Below, piece by piece: positions 13,971 to 20,123 of a stretch of 20,123 nucleotides of DNA (positions are counted from its first letter, which is position 1; every line of letters begins with the position of its first letter). The notes below the pieces were generated by a model. It searched no databases. It saw nothing but the letters and a program-made list of their open reading frames with translations, and was not told the origin of the DNA. Position numbers and translations under genes: made by a program. Source of the DNA: an uncultured Nostocoides sp. (GTDB lineage: Bacteria; Actinomycetota; Actinomycetes; Actinomycetales; Dermatophilaceae). The stretch lies in the NCBI GenBank assembly GCA_936931335.1, contig CAKZIH010000304.1, positions 1-20,123 on the forward strand, in the 5' to 3' direction.

Positions 13971-14656
13971 CAGTGGGTTCCTCCCTCGGATGGGCGGCGC
14001 TTGGCCGCCCAGGTGATGACGGAATCCGCCGTGCGGCGGACCCGTCCCGGCAGCCGGTCGACTGCCGGAGACGCGGTGACGTGCCACTCGGGTAGCCAGA
14101 CCACCCGCCACGTCCGGGGCCACATGCGCGTGACCCGCTTGGCCTGCGCGCCGAGCGCGCCGTCGATCTTCGGGCCAGAAGCCACCAGCAGCAGGCCCAT
14201 GATGTCGACGGCCGGGTCGATCTGCCGGGCTGCCCACTCCCGCGCGGCGTGCTGGGCCCGTTCGAGCCCGACCCCGGAGTCCCGGGCCACCAGGAGGACT
14301 CGGCCGGCGGTGGGCAGCTGACCCACGCCGGGGGCCTCGACCCACCGGATACCTGCGCGCTTGTCGGACTCGCGGGCCTGCAACAGGCGCGCCACGGTCG
14401 TGACGCCGGCGCCGCCGTGCAGACCAACGACGGCGACGCAGTCCCCGTCTAGAGACCCCTCGGTCGCCCGAAGGACGGCCGGTCCGGCAGGTGCGGGCGC
14501 GCCCGGCGGGACCGCCGGGCCATCCACGTACAGCTCGCTTCCGAGCAGACCGTCGCGACCGACCGGCGCCCTCTCCTCTGGGTCTATCGCCGGGGCGGCC
14601 GGTTCGCGGTGGAACGGGTTGCTCGGCTGGCTCGGTGCGTGCTTCGCGCGACCCAT
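13970..14656 (-). CDS. DUF6668-like P-loop protein, first gene of the T4SS operon
   Basis: A 228-residue soluble protein. After a Pro/Ala-rich N-terminal 65 residues comes a strand and P-loop-like motif, VAVVGLHGGAGVTTVARLL (74-92), which resembles the GGxGxTT Walker A of MinD/ParA-type proteins. The usual second motif for metal binding (DxD) is not evident; the central region reads VLLVARDSGVGLERAQHAA. This matches what I know as DUF6668, found at the head of actinobacterial conjugation operons. It might position or regulate the transfer apparatus; this is inference. ATG 14656 follows GGGGGAG at SD distance. The promoter should lie within 14657-14793, where a GTCACCC/GGGTGAC inverted repeat is found. 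Confidence 0.78.
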   Translation of the reverse strand: MGRAKHAPSQPSNPFHREPAAPAIDPEERAPVGRDGLLGSELYVDGPAVPPGAPAPAGPAVLRATEGSLDGDCVAVVGLHGGAGVTTVARLLQARESDKRAGIRWVEAPGVGQLPTAGRVLLVARDSGVGLERAQHAAREWAARQIDPAVDIMGLLLVASGPKIDGALGAQAKRVTRMWPRTWRVVWLPEWHVTASPAVDRLPGRVRRTADSVITWAAKRRPSEGGTH

Positions 14657-14680
14657 CGGTCTCCCCCTCGATCAGTCCGA

Positions 14681-14706
14681 CGTCACCCTACGATCGCGGG
14701 GTGACG
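14681..14706. promoter_or_regulatory. Inverted repeat CGTCACCC-N10-GGGTGACG, candidate T4SS operator
   Basis: Perfect 8-bp arms (14681-14688 and 14699-14706) whose centres are 18 bp apart, located 25 bp upstream of the first T4SS gene in the divergent promoter region. The adjacent excisionase-like HTH protein or the ribbon-helix-helix protein is a plausible ligand. No clear -10/-35 pair could be assigned. Confidence 0.45.
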
Positions 14707-14793
14707 GTCCGCCACCGACCGACCATAGCGTCCCTAAAGTCACGGAACGCCATATTTGCAATAACTCGTGCTAAATGCGATTGAGAGGCTACA

Positions 14794-15021
14794 GTGAGCG
14801 ACGACGTGCTCCCCGAGCTCAGACCGTTCGGTCCCATCATGGGAACCCATGAGGTGGCCGAGATCTTGGGGATCAACGCCGCCACTGCATCGAGACTGTG
14901 CGCTGCTGGGGATCTTCCCGCATTTCGGGTGGGTCGGCAGTGGAAGGTTCGCAGATCGGAGCTGCAGCGGGTGATCCTCGGGCAGTGGACTAAGGGTGAG
15001 GACATGCAGCAGGGCTCGTGA
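14794..15021 (+). CDS. Excisionase/MerR-type HTH protein
   Basis: A 75-residue protein of the HTH_17/excisionase-family DNA-binding group. Residues 17-60 hold GTHEVAEILGINAATASRLC, then GDLPAFRVGRQWKVRRSEL, the standard helix-turn-helix plus wing with the RxGxxW(R/K)xxxxEL signature. GTG 14794 follows GAGAGG at 5-nt spacing. Such proteins act as excisionases or small transcription regulators. It is encoded head-to-head with the T4SS operon and just before the envelope operon, so a regulator of both is the simplest reading. No integrase is visible, which makes an excision role less likely but not excluded, since the window is incomplete. The 26-nt gap to the next gene suggests one transcript. 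Confidence 0.85.
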   Translation: MSDDVLPELRPFGPIMGTHEVAEILGINAATASRLCAAGDLPAFRVGRQWKVRRSELQRVILGQWTKGEDMQQGS

Positions 15022-15047
15022 CGAGCAGGGCATGAGGGGGGCGTGCA

Positions 15048-16082
15048 ATGGGGAAGTCGCTGTCGGCGGCGCTAGTTGGTGTGGTCGCGTTGGTCATGTT
15101 CGTGCCGATCCTCTTCGGGGGGATGCAGGCAAGCAGCCCGCCGTCCGCGGCGGCGGTGGGCGGCGGGCTGAACGCCAGCGCCGTCCCGGCTCAGTACCGA
15201 GACGCGGTCGCCAGGGCGGGGAAAGTGTGTGACCTGGTCCCGGCCGCGGCGATCGCCGCGCAGATCGAGCAGGAGTCCGGGTGGAACCCTCGCGCGGTCT
15301 CTCCTGTCGGTGCGCGGGGGATCGCGCAGTTCATGCCCGCCACGTGGAAGCAGTGGGGCAAGGACGCTGACGGGGACGGGCAGAACAGCCCAGAGGACCC
15401 GGACGACGCCATCGACGCGCAGGCGCGCTTCATGTGCGCGCTGGCCAAGCAGACGCAGGCGTGGGTCCGGAACGGGGTCGTCACGGGTGACCCGCTGGAG
15501 CTGGCGTGGGCGGCGTACAACGCCGGCCCCGGCGCGGTGCAGCAGTACGGCGGTATCCCGCCGTTCTCCGAGACCCAGGGCTACGTCGCTGCTATCCGGG
15601 CCGGGATGGCGAAGTACCTCGCCGCGGCCGCGCCCGTCGGCAAGGGGGGGAAGTTCGGCAACCCGCTGGCTGGTGAGCAGTACGTCCTCACCAGCCCGTT
15701 CGGGCCCCGAGCGAGCCCTTGCACGGGCTGCTCGAGCAACCACCAGGGCCAGGACTTCGGCGCCGCCGAGGGCACGACCATCCATGCCGCGTGCACCGGC
15801 CGCGTCGTCTTCGTCGGATGGATGGACGGGTACGGCAACTACACCGGCATCGACTGCGGCGGCGGCATTCTCACCGGCTACGCGCATCAGTCGGCCACCG
15901 CCGTGTCCGTCGGCGACACGGTCAAGACCGGACAGAACATCGGTGCCGTAGGCCACACCGGGGTCGGCACCGGCGACCACCTGCACTTCGAGGTCCGTCT
16001 TGGCTACCGCGGCGGGAACCCGCTGAGCGCCCGGGCGGTCGACCCCGCCAAGTTCTTACGATCGCACGGAGTGAAGCTGTGA
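15048..16082 (+). CDS. Bifunctional peptidoglycan hydrolase: SLT transglycosylase + M23 endopeptidase
   Basis: A 344-residue VirB1-like hydrolase that opens the wall for T4SS assembly. An N-terminal membrane anchor (about 8-26) is followed by a lytic transglycosylase domain: catalytic Glu in QIEQESGWNP (Glu76), GARGIAQFMP (88-97), and AWAAYNAGPGAV (153-164). An M23 metallopeptidase domain covers about 205-340, with zinc and active-site residues in NHQGQDFG (His232, Asp236) and HLHFEV (311-316). All key residues of both domains are present. ATG 15048 follows GAGGGGGG. Its stop overlaps the lipoprotein start (GTGA). This two-domain arrangement is typical of Gram-positive T4SS hydrolases. Confidence 0.95.
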   Translation: MGKSLSAALVGVVALVMFVPILFGGMQASSPPSAAAVGGGLNASAVPAQYRDAVARAGKVCDLVPAAAIAAQIEQESGWNPRAVSPVGARGIAQFMPATWKQWGKDADGDGQNSPEDPDDAIDAQARFMCALAKQTQAWVRNGVVTGDPLELAWAAYNAGPGAVQQYGGIPPFSETQGYVAAIRAGMAKYLAAAAPVGKGGKFGNPLAGEQYVLTSPFGPRASPCTGCSSNHQGQDFGAAEGTTIHAACTGRVVFVGWMDGYGNYTGIDCGGGILTGYAHQSATAVSVGDTVKTGQNIGAVGHTGVGTGDHLHFEVRLGYRGGNPLSARAVDPAKFLRSHGVKL

Positions 16083-16792
16083 ACCGACACACCGCCACCG
16101 CTGCCACCGCAACCGCCCTCGCGCTCCTCGCCGGATGCTCCGACGGGGGCAAGCCCCCCGCGTCGACGACATCAACGCTCGCCACCACCAGCACGTCCTC
16201 GACCACGAGCGAGCCGCCCCGCACCACCGCCCCGGACAGCAGCCGCACCGAGGGCACCGAAGCCCCGACGTCCTCCTCGACGTCGCGCACCGGGCGCACC
16301 GACCCCACCCGGGTCACCGGCCCCGCCGGCGCACCGAAGGTGCCCCCCGGCAAGGCCGGCACCCCCCGAGGGCTGAAGATCGGCACCGTCGACGACGCCA
16401 ACCCCTCCTCCGTGGCCCGGGCCTGGACGCTGACCAGCTGGACCCTCGACACCCGCCTGGATATCTCCCCTAACGACGGCACCCGCCGCGCCCTGCGATG
16501 GGCCACGCCCGACCTCGCGCGCACTCTGCGCGCCGACCTCCCAGGCGACGGCGGTCCCCGGTGGCAGGCGCTCAAGAAGGCCAAGGGCTACACCACCGCC
16601 ACCACCACCGAGATCAACGCCGTCGACGCAGGCAAACCCACCGGCGAGGACGCCAGCACCACCCAGCAGGTGAAAGTCACCTACCGCAGCAGCAACGGCC
16701 GCCCTCTCGGCCCCGCAGAGACGCTCGTTCTCAGCGTGCGCCTGGTGAAGACCGGCGCCGCCTGGCGCGTCACCAGCTCCACCCTCCTGTGA
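16079..16792 (+). CDS. Lipoprotein with probable VirB8/NTF2-like C-terminal domain
   Basis: A 237-residue protein starting at GTG 16079, which overlaps the hydrolase stop (GTGA) and has GGAG 8 nt before it. The signal sequence ends in the lipobox LLAGC, so Cys20 should be lipidated on the outer face of the membrane. A long Ser/Thr/Pro-rich linker (about 25-95) follows, which could be glycosylated or span the wall. The C-terminal 130 residues (NPSSVARAWTLTSWTLDTRL onward, ending LVLSVRLVKTGAAWRVTSS) look like an alpha-plus-beta NTF2-like domain as in VirB8/TcpC or conjugative lipoproteins. It has no catalytic motif and probably acts as a structural part of the transfer channel outside the membrane. 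Confidence 0.78.
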   Translation: MNRHTATAATATALALLAGCSDGGKPPASTTSTLATTSTSSTTSEPPRTTAPDSSRTEGTEAPTSSSTSRTGRTDPTRVTGPAGAPKVPPGKAGTPRGLKIGTVDDANPSSVARAWTLTSWTLDTRLDISPNDGTRRALRWATPDLARTLRADLPGDGGPRWQALKKAKGYTTATTTEINAVDAGKPTGEDASTTQQVKVTYRSSNGRPLGPAETLVLSVRLVKTGAAWRVTSSTLL

Positions 16793-16806
16793 CCCGAAGG
16801 GCAGCA

Positions 16807-18348
16807 ATGACCACCACAACCACCAGCGGGGTCGACCCGAGCACCGTCCCCCCGTTCCCCGTCGTGCACCTGCGCGTCACCGACGACGGTCGGGCCGAGT
16901 TCGACGGAACCCCCGTCGACACCGAGGGCAACCCCATCGACGCGCTCGTTAAGCGCGCGGCGCACGTGGCCGCCAGCCGGCCCATGCGCGCCGTGCGCGC
17001 GGTCGCCCACCACGGCGACCACCGTTGGACGATGGTCATCGACGCCGACGGCAACACCTACGACCTGCCCGAGACGATCGGCGGCGCCACCGCCCACCGC
17101 GGCCGATCCGTGCCCGCCCGCGGCACCCACGACGCCCGGGACGGAGACGACGCGCGATTCCGGAAAATGCTGGCCGCCGGCACCGCCGGAGCGCTCCTGC
17201 TCGTCGGACTCGGCGGCGGCACCATCTACGCGCTCAACCACCGCGAGGCCCCGACCGGTCCGACCGAGCCGGTCGCCGCGCCCGCCGGGGAGTCCCCCGT
17301 CGTGCCCGTCCCGGGCCTGACCCGCCGCGCCACGTGGGTCTCCCCACCGCTCGCCGAGGTCGCCGCCGCCGGCGGTGACGGTACTGACCGTGCGCCGGTG
17401 GTCACCACCGACGACCAGGTCATCGCCGTCACCGCCACCGACGACGCCACCGCCCTGACCGGGATGCGCGCGAAGGACGGCGCGACCCTGTGGACCTCCC
17501 CGCTGCCAGAAGACCTCACCGCCGGTCCGCAGAACGCCGTCACCGGCGGCCACGAGGCGATCGCCGCGACCACCTCCAGCCAGCTGCTCATATGGCCCGC
17601 CACCGGCGCCGACACCCCCGCCGCCTACGACCTGCCTACCGGCTCCACGCTGGTGCCGCACTCCCCCGTCCCCGTCGTCTGGAATGAGGATGCCCGGCAG
17701 GCCCACATCCTCACCGACACCGGGCTAGCCGCGCGGGTCATGCCCGCCGAGGCGCGACCGCTCATCGGCCGCCCGAACGGGACGGTCATCGCCGCTGACG
17801 ACGCGGGCCACTGGTGGCCCCTCACCGCGGCCGAGACCGCGCCCGAACCCGAGGCACTGCAGCCCCCGCAGACGGGCGCCACTCCCACCGGCATCATCGG
17901 CGTCGTCGGACGCACCGTCCTCTACGGGTGGCGCAAAGGCGGCCCCGAAGACACCACCGCAGGCGGCTGGATCACCGGCTACGCCGCCGAGAAGGAGATG
18001 CACCCGGCGTGGAACGCGCCCGTGAGCACCATCCCCGCCAGCGACCAACTCGCCTTCTCCCCCGATGGGACGTGGGCGATCGCCGGCGCCCTAGCGATCG
18101 ACCCTGACAGCGGCGCCGTGCGCCGCCTCAACCAGCAGTGGCAGACCACCGGCATGACCGACTCGGCCGCGTGGTCGCTCGAGAGCACCCCCGCCTACCG
18201 CGCCGATCGGCTCGAGACCCCCAAGACCATCGTTACCCCGCCAGAGGATGCCGCGGGCGTCCCCGTCGACGAGACCAAGACCCACGCACTTCTCATCGCA
18301 CCCGACCAGGACCAGACCCGCATCTACGCACTCAAGAAGGCGAGATGA
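16807..18348 (+). CDS. Membrane-anchored beta-propeller-like protein
   Basis: A 513-residue protein with a cytoplasmic N-terminal domain of about 120 residues (VHLRVTDDGRAEFDGTPVDT), one membrane helix (about 122-143), and a large external region. The external part has repeated strand-rich units such as ALTGMRAKDGATLWTSPLP, WITGYAAEKEMHPAWN and LAFSPDGTWAIAG, followed by IDPDSGAV. These resemble PQQ/WD40-type propeller blades, so I call it a propeller with moderate confidence. No enzyme motif is seen. ATG 16807 follows GAAGGG at 6 nt; the frame further upstream overlaps the lipoprotein gene in another frame and is not used. Located in the envelope operon, it may form a surface scaffold or contact site for mating; that is inference. 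Confidence 0.75.
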   Translation: MTTTTTSGVDPSTVPPFPVVHLRVTDDGRAEFDGTPVDTEGNPIDALVKRAAHVAASRPMRAVRAVAHHGDHRWTMVIDADGNTYDLPETIGGATAHRGRSVPARGTHDARDGDDARFRKMLAAGTAGALLLVGLGGGTIYALNHREAPTGPTEPVAAPAGESPVVPVPGLTRRATWVSPPLAEVAAAGGDGTDRAPVVTTDDQVIAVTATDDATALTGMRAKDGATLWTSPLPEDLTAGPQNAVTGGHEAIAATTSSQLLIWPATGADTPAAYDLPTGSTLVPHSPVPVVWNEDARQAHILTDTGLAARVMPAEARPLIGRPNGTVIAADDAGHWWPLTAAETAPEPEALQPPQTGATPTGIIGVVGRTVLYGWRKGGPEDTTAGGWITGYAAEKEMHPAWNAPVSTIPASDQLAFSPDGTWAIAGALAIDPDSGAVRRLNQQWQTTGMTDSAAWSLESTPAYRADRLETPKTIVTPPEDAAGVPVDETKTHALLIAPDQDQTRIYALKKAR

Positions 18349-18629
18349 GCGACACGCCGAGGAATCCGGATTGTCCGGCGCGGCGCACTGACGCCGCGAT
18401 GATTCGTGCCATGACCGCCATCCCGAGTGCTGCCGACAGGGCAGCGGACCGCAAGGCGAACATCATCTATAGGACGTCCGTCGAGCGCCGCGCGCGCCTC
18501 AAGGAGCGCGCCGCTGCCCATGGCGTCTCCGTCCAGGTGTACCTCGATGCCCTGCTATGGGACGAGCCTCTGGCCCCCGACCGCATCTCGGGACCCAAGC
18601 GACAGCAGGAGCTCGAACTGACCGGATGA
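18345..18629 (+). CDS. Small ribbon-helix-helix-like protein
   Basis: A 94-residue protein. After a polar N-terminal part, residues about 39-72 read NIIYRTSVERRARLKERAAA, then HGVSVQVYLDALL. This is the strand-helix-helix pattern of Arc/CopG-type DNA-binding proteins (polar strand, charged helix, turn at HGVS, second helix). Such proteins often act as relaxosome accessory factors or plasmid copy/transfer repressors. ATG 18345 overlaps the propeller stop (ATGA) with GAAGG nearby, so it is coupled to the envelope operon. It could bind the palindrome GGGGCA-G-TGCCCC just downstream (18637-18649) or the divergent operator, but neither is shown. The fold call rests on pattern only. Confidence 0.65.
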   Translation: MSDTPRNPDCPARRTDAAMIRAMTAIPSAADRAADRKANIIYRTSVERRARLKERAAAHGVSVQVYLDALLWDEPLAPDRISGPKRQQELELTG

Positions 18630-18636
18630 CGTGAGC

Positions 18637-18649
18637 GGGGCAGTGCCCC
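18637..18649. repeat. Short palindrome GGGGCAGTGCCCC
   Basis: Perfect 6-bp arms around one base, directly after the ribbon-helix-helix gene. It is too tight for a stable hairpin, so a dimer-binding site is more likely than a terminator. The remaining 130 bp to the next gene hold only a weak CCGAG/CTCGG pair. Confidence 0.4.
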
Positions 18650-18778
18650 GGACAGGACGAAGGCCCCGGCGCCAACCGAGGCCAATCGTCTGAAGCTGTG
18701 GAGAGCCGAGCGCCAACTCGGTGATCCCCGATCTGAACCCTCAAGTGCCCGGAGAAGGCTTTAACGAGAGGAGGCTTT

Positions 18779-20038
18779 GTGCTGCCCACTGTAGACGAAC
18801 GCGCTATCGGCTCGCTAGTCCCGTTCCGGTCGATGCCCGGCGTGTCGGAGCACCGCACCGCGGCGGTCGACGCGCTGGCGCGTGCCCGTGAGATGGCCAC
18901 GCACCGGGTCTGCGCGCCCGAGCTGGCCCCGTGGGTCGCCCGGGTCAGCCTCACGGACACCACGGTCCTGCCGCGCTGGCACCAGGACGACCGCGGCTGG
19001 CGCAACCGGCACCGCGGCTTCCACCAGCTCGCCCCGGACGGCGCGTACAGCCGCGTCCCGATCTGGACCAGCCGGTCGCACTGGTTGGCGGTGATCGTGC
19101 CCATCGCCATCGCCCTCGACCAGCACGTCCTGTCCCGTGAGCAGGTCTCGCCGGCGACCCTGCGCGCCTACCTCGCGGTCCGGTCCGGGTACGCCGACCC
19201 GCGCACCGGCCGTCGCTGCATCGTCCGGCCCAAGGTGCTTGCGTCCGTCCTCGGCTGCGCCGAGAACACCGTGCACCGGTGTCAGCGCGCCGCCCGCTCC
19301 CTGGGGCTCGAGGTCGTCGTGTCCGTCGGTCGGATGCTCACGTTCGAGGAGTGCCGCCGCGCCCGCGCCCGCGGGTCGAGCCAGCGGGGCCTGTCGAGCG
19401 AGGTCGCCTTGACCGTCCCCGCAGCGCTGCGCCGGCGGAACCTGCCTGCGCTGTCGTCTTTGGTTGGGGGTGTCGTTACCCCTACCAGTGGTGGGGGTCT
19501 TTTCCTGAAATCTCACCTGAACTCTCCTTCACTCAGCGCCGCACGCGGCGAGAAGGAGGAGGCGGCTCCGCCGCCGCGACCACGCAAGAGGCGCAGGAGC
19601 CTCGCCCAACGGGCCGGAGCGGCCCTAGGAGCCGATCTGCGGCTCCTACTGGACTGGCTACGGCCCGAGACGCCCGGACGCCTGGCCAACACGCTCACGC
19701 GCTTCGCCACGGCCCCGGAGCCGTGGACCCCGGCAGACGTCCTCGACGGGCTGCAGCTGGTCGCCCGTCGACGAGGCTGGGCCGGCCTGCACGTCGACCC
19801 TGACCGGCTGGCCACCCGCCCCGCGGTCCTGCTCGCCTCGATGCTGCGCGATCTCGACCCGGAGGCCGACCACCCCCGGCTCGACGCGTTCCCCGCCGCG
19901 CCGCAGCCATGCGGGGCGTGCGACCACGGATGGATCACCGTCGACCAGGCCACCGGCGCGGTCCGCAAGTGCCCCCGCTGCGGCCCGGCCGCGTTCCCCA
20001 GCCCCGTCGCCGACCTCGACCCCGAGCCGGAGTTCTGA
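18779..20038 (+). CDS. Replication-initiator-like winged-helix protein with C-terminal zinc ribbon
   Basis: A 419-residue DNA-binding protein. The N-terminal half contains YSRVPIWTSRSHWLAVIVPI (90-109) and a winged-helix region with RRCIVRPKVLASVLGCAENT and VHRCQRAARSLGLEVVVSVG (about 145-184), a pattern seen in actinobacterial plasmid and ICE replication-type proteins. A flexible linker (about 222-275, ending in a PPPRPRKRRR basic run) leads to a helical domain. A C-terminal zinc ribbon has CGAC at 378-381 and CPRC at 398-401. GTG 18779 follows GAGGAGG at 5 nt. I cannot tell Rep from a transcription regulator without a family search. The linker DNA is less GC-rich and holds alternative hairpins at 19467-19505. 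Confidence 0.75.
   Translation: MLPTVDERAIGSLVPFRSMPGVSEHRTAAVDALARAREMATHRVCAPELAPWVARVSLTDTTVLPRWHQDDRGWRNRHRGFHQLAPDGAYSRVPIWTSRSHWLAVIVPIAIALDQHVLSREQVSPATLRAYLAVRSGYADPRTGRRCIVRPKVLASVLGCAENTVHRCQRAARSLGLEVVVSVGRMLTFEECRRARARGSSQRGLSSEVALTVPAALRRRNLPALSSLVGGVVTPTSGGGLFLKSHLNSPSLSAARGEKEEAAPPPRPRKRRRSLAQRAGAALGADLRLLLDWLRPETPGRLANTLTRFATAPEPWTPADVLDGLQLVARRRGWAGLHVDPDRLATRPAVLLASMLRDLDPEADHPRLDAFPAAPQPCGACDHGWITVDQATGAVRKCPRCGPAAFPSPVADLDPEPEF
19466..19505 (+). promoter_or_regulatory. Mutually exclusive hairpins, attenuator- or origin-like, inside the rep-like gene
   Basis: GGGGT (19467-19471) can pair with ACCCC (19478-19482). The same ACCCC, extended to ACCCCTAC (19478-19485), can pair with GTGGGGGT (19491-19498; one G-U pair), followed by CTTTTCC. 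The second structure resembles an intrinsic terminator. It lies in the protein's linker, where amino-acid constraint may be low. Confidence 0.4.
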
Positions 20039-20108
20039 TGCCCTCTCAGCCAGCGGCCGTGCGCCGCGCCGCATGGACCGGCGCACGCTTCCCCGCACCC
20101 GTCACGCA
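20038..20108 (+). CDS. Start of a further gene, truncated by the contig end
   Basis: ATG 20038 overlaps the preceding TGA (TGATG), as in many gene junctions of this window. The frame reads MPSQPAAVRRAAWTGARF and continues to PAPVTQ, where genomic sequence ends. The following codons come from adapter sequence and should be ignored. Too short to identify. Confidence 0.5.
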
Positions 20109-20123
20109 AGATCGGAAGAGCAC
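20109..20123 (+). other. Illumina TruSeq adapter remnant at the sequence end
   Basis: The terminal 15 bases, AGATCGGAAGAGCAC, are identical to the first 15 bases of the standard TruSeq read adapter. Chance identity exactly at the terminus is very unlikely. It is untrimmed adapter carried into the assembly. Confidence 0.96.

Noticed and set aside
16498..16806. Upstream extension of the propeller gene frame
   Set aside because: It overlaps the lipoprotein's coding sequence in another frame and is Arg/His-rich; ATG 16807 has an SD.

Overview
The window is about 20 kb of high-GC DNA. It has GC-biased third codon positions, GTG starts and genes chained by ATGA, GTGA or TGATG overlaps. Together with the gene families present, this points to an actinobacterium (Actinomycetota). 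The content is a conjugative plasmid or integrative conjugative element: a type IV secretion (T4SS) operon, a divergent cell-envelope operon and a plasmid replication-type protein. No tRNA, rRNA, CRISPR array, integrase or complete relaxase is visible. The last 15 bases (20109-20123) match the start of the Illumina TruSeq adapter, so the right edge is an assembly end and not biology.

Right half. Around 14657-14793 lies a divergent control region. Leftwards (minus strand) runs a compact T4SS operon: DUF6668-like P-loop protein, a small two-helix VirB2-like membrane protein, a VirB8-like single-pass protein, a VirB6/TrbL-like polytopic protein with a Gly-rich tail, an SCO6880-family protein (VirB3/PrgI plus VirB4-N-like), a VirB4-type ATPase, a VirD4/TraG coupling ATPase, and DUF4913. 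Rightwards (plus strand) runs an excisionase-like HTH protein, a transglycosylase/M23 peptidoglycan hydrolase, a lipoprotein with a probable VirB8-like C-terminal domain, a membrane-anchored beta-propeller-like protein, a ribbon-helix-helix-like protein, a replication-initiator-like protein with a zinc ribbon, and the first codons of another gene. The two operons would together build the envelope-spanning DNA transfer machine. The relaxase is missing or represented only by the truncated gene at the left edge.

Left half (1-6260) is an accessory region with signs of serial insertion. The 3' end of a DUF4913 gene occurs three times in the same orientation: intact at 6220-6609, a frameshifted pseudogene at 3843 to about 4035, and a 3' fragment at 2306-2419. 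Between these ends sit an AAA ATPase gene (2465-3799) and a two-gene unit, winged-helix protein plus DUF3800-like protein (4261-5864). Two of the ends carry a 60-bp direct repeat with the palindrome CTTGATAAAT-N6-ATTTATCAAG. Further left, the tail of the partial left-edge gene is also duplicated (895-939 and 1730-1774), enclosing an unrecognised gene with three 19-residue repeats. This suggests cassettes added at the 3' ends of conjugation genes, each regenerating the end of its target.

Between these lie a small basic protein gene (1847-1990) and two tandem NrdR-box-like palindromes (2166-2214) with no ribonucleotide reductase gene in sight. The winged-helix/DUF3800 pair and the repeat-containing gene are the best candidates for undescribed systems.
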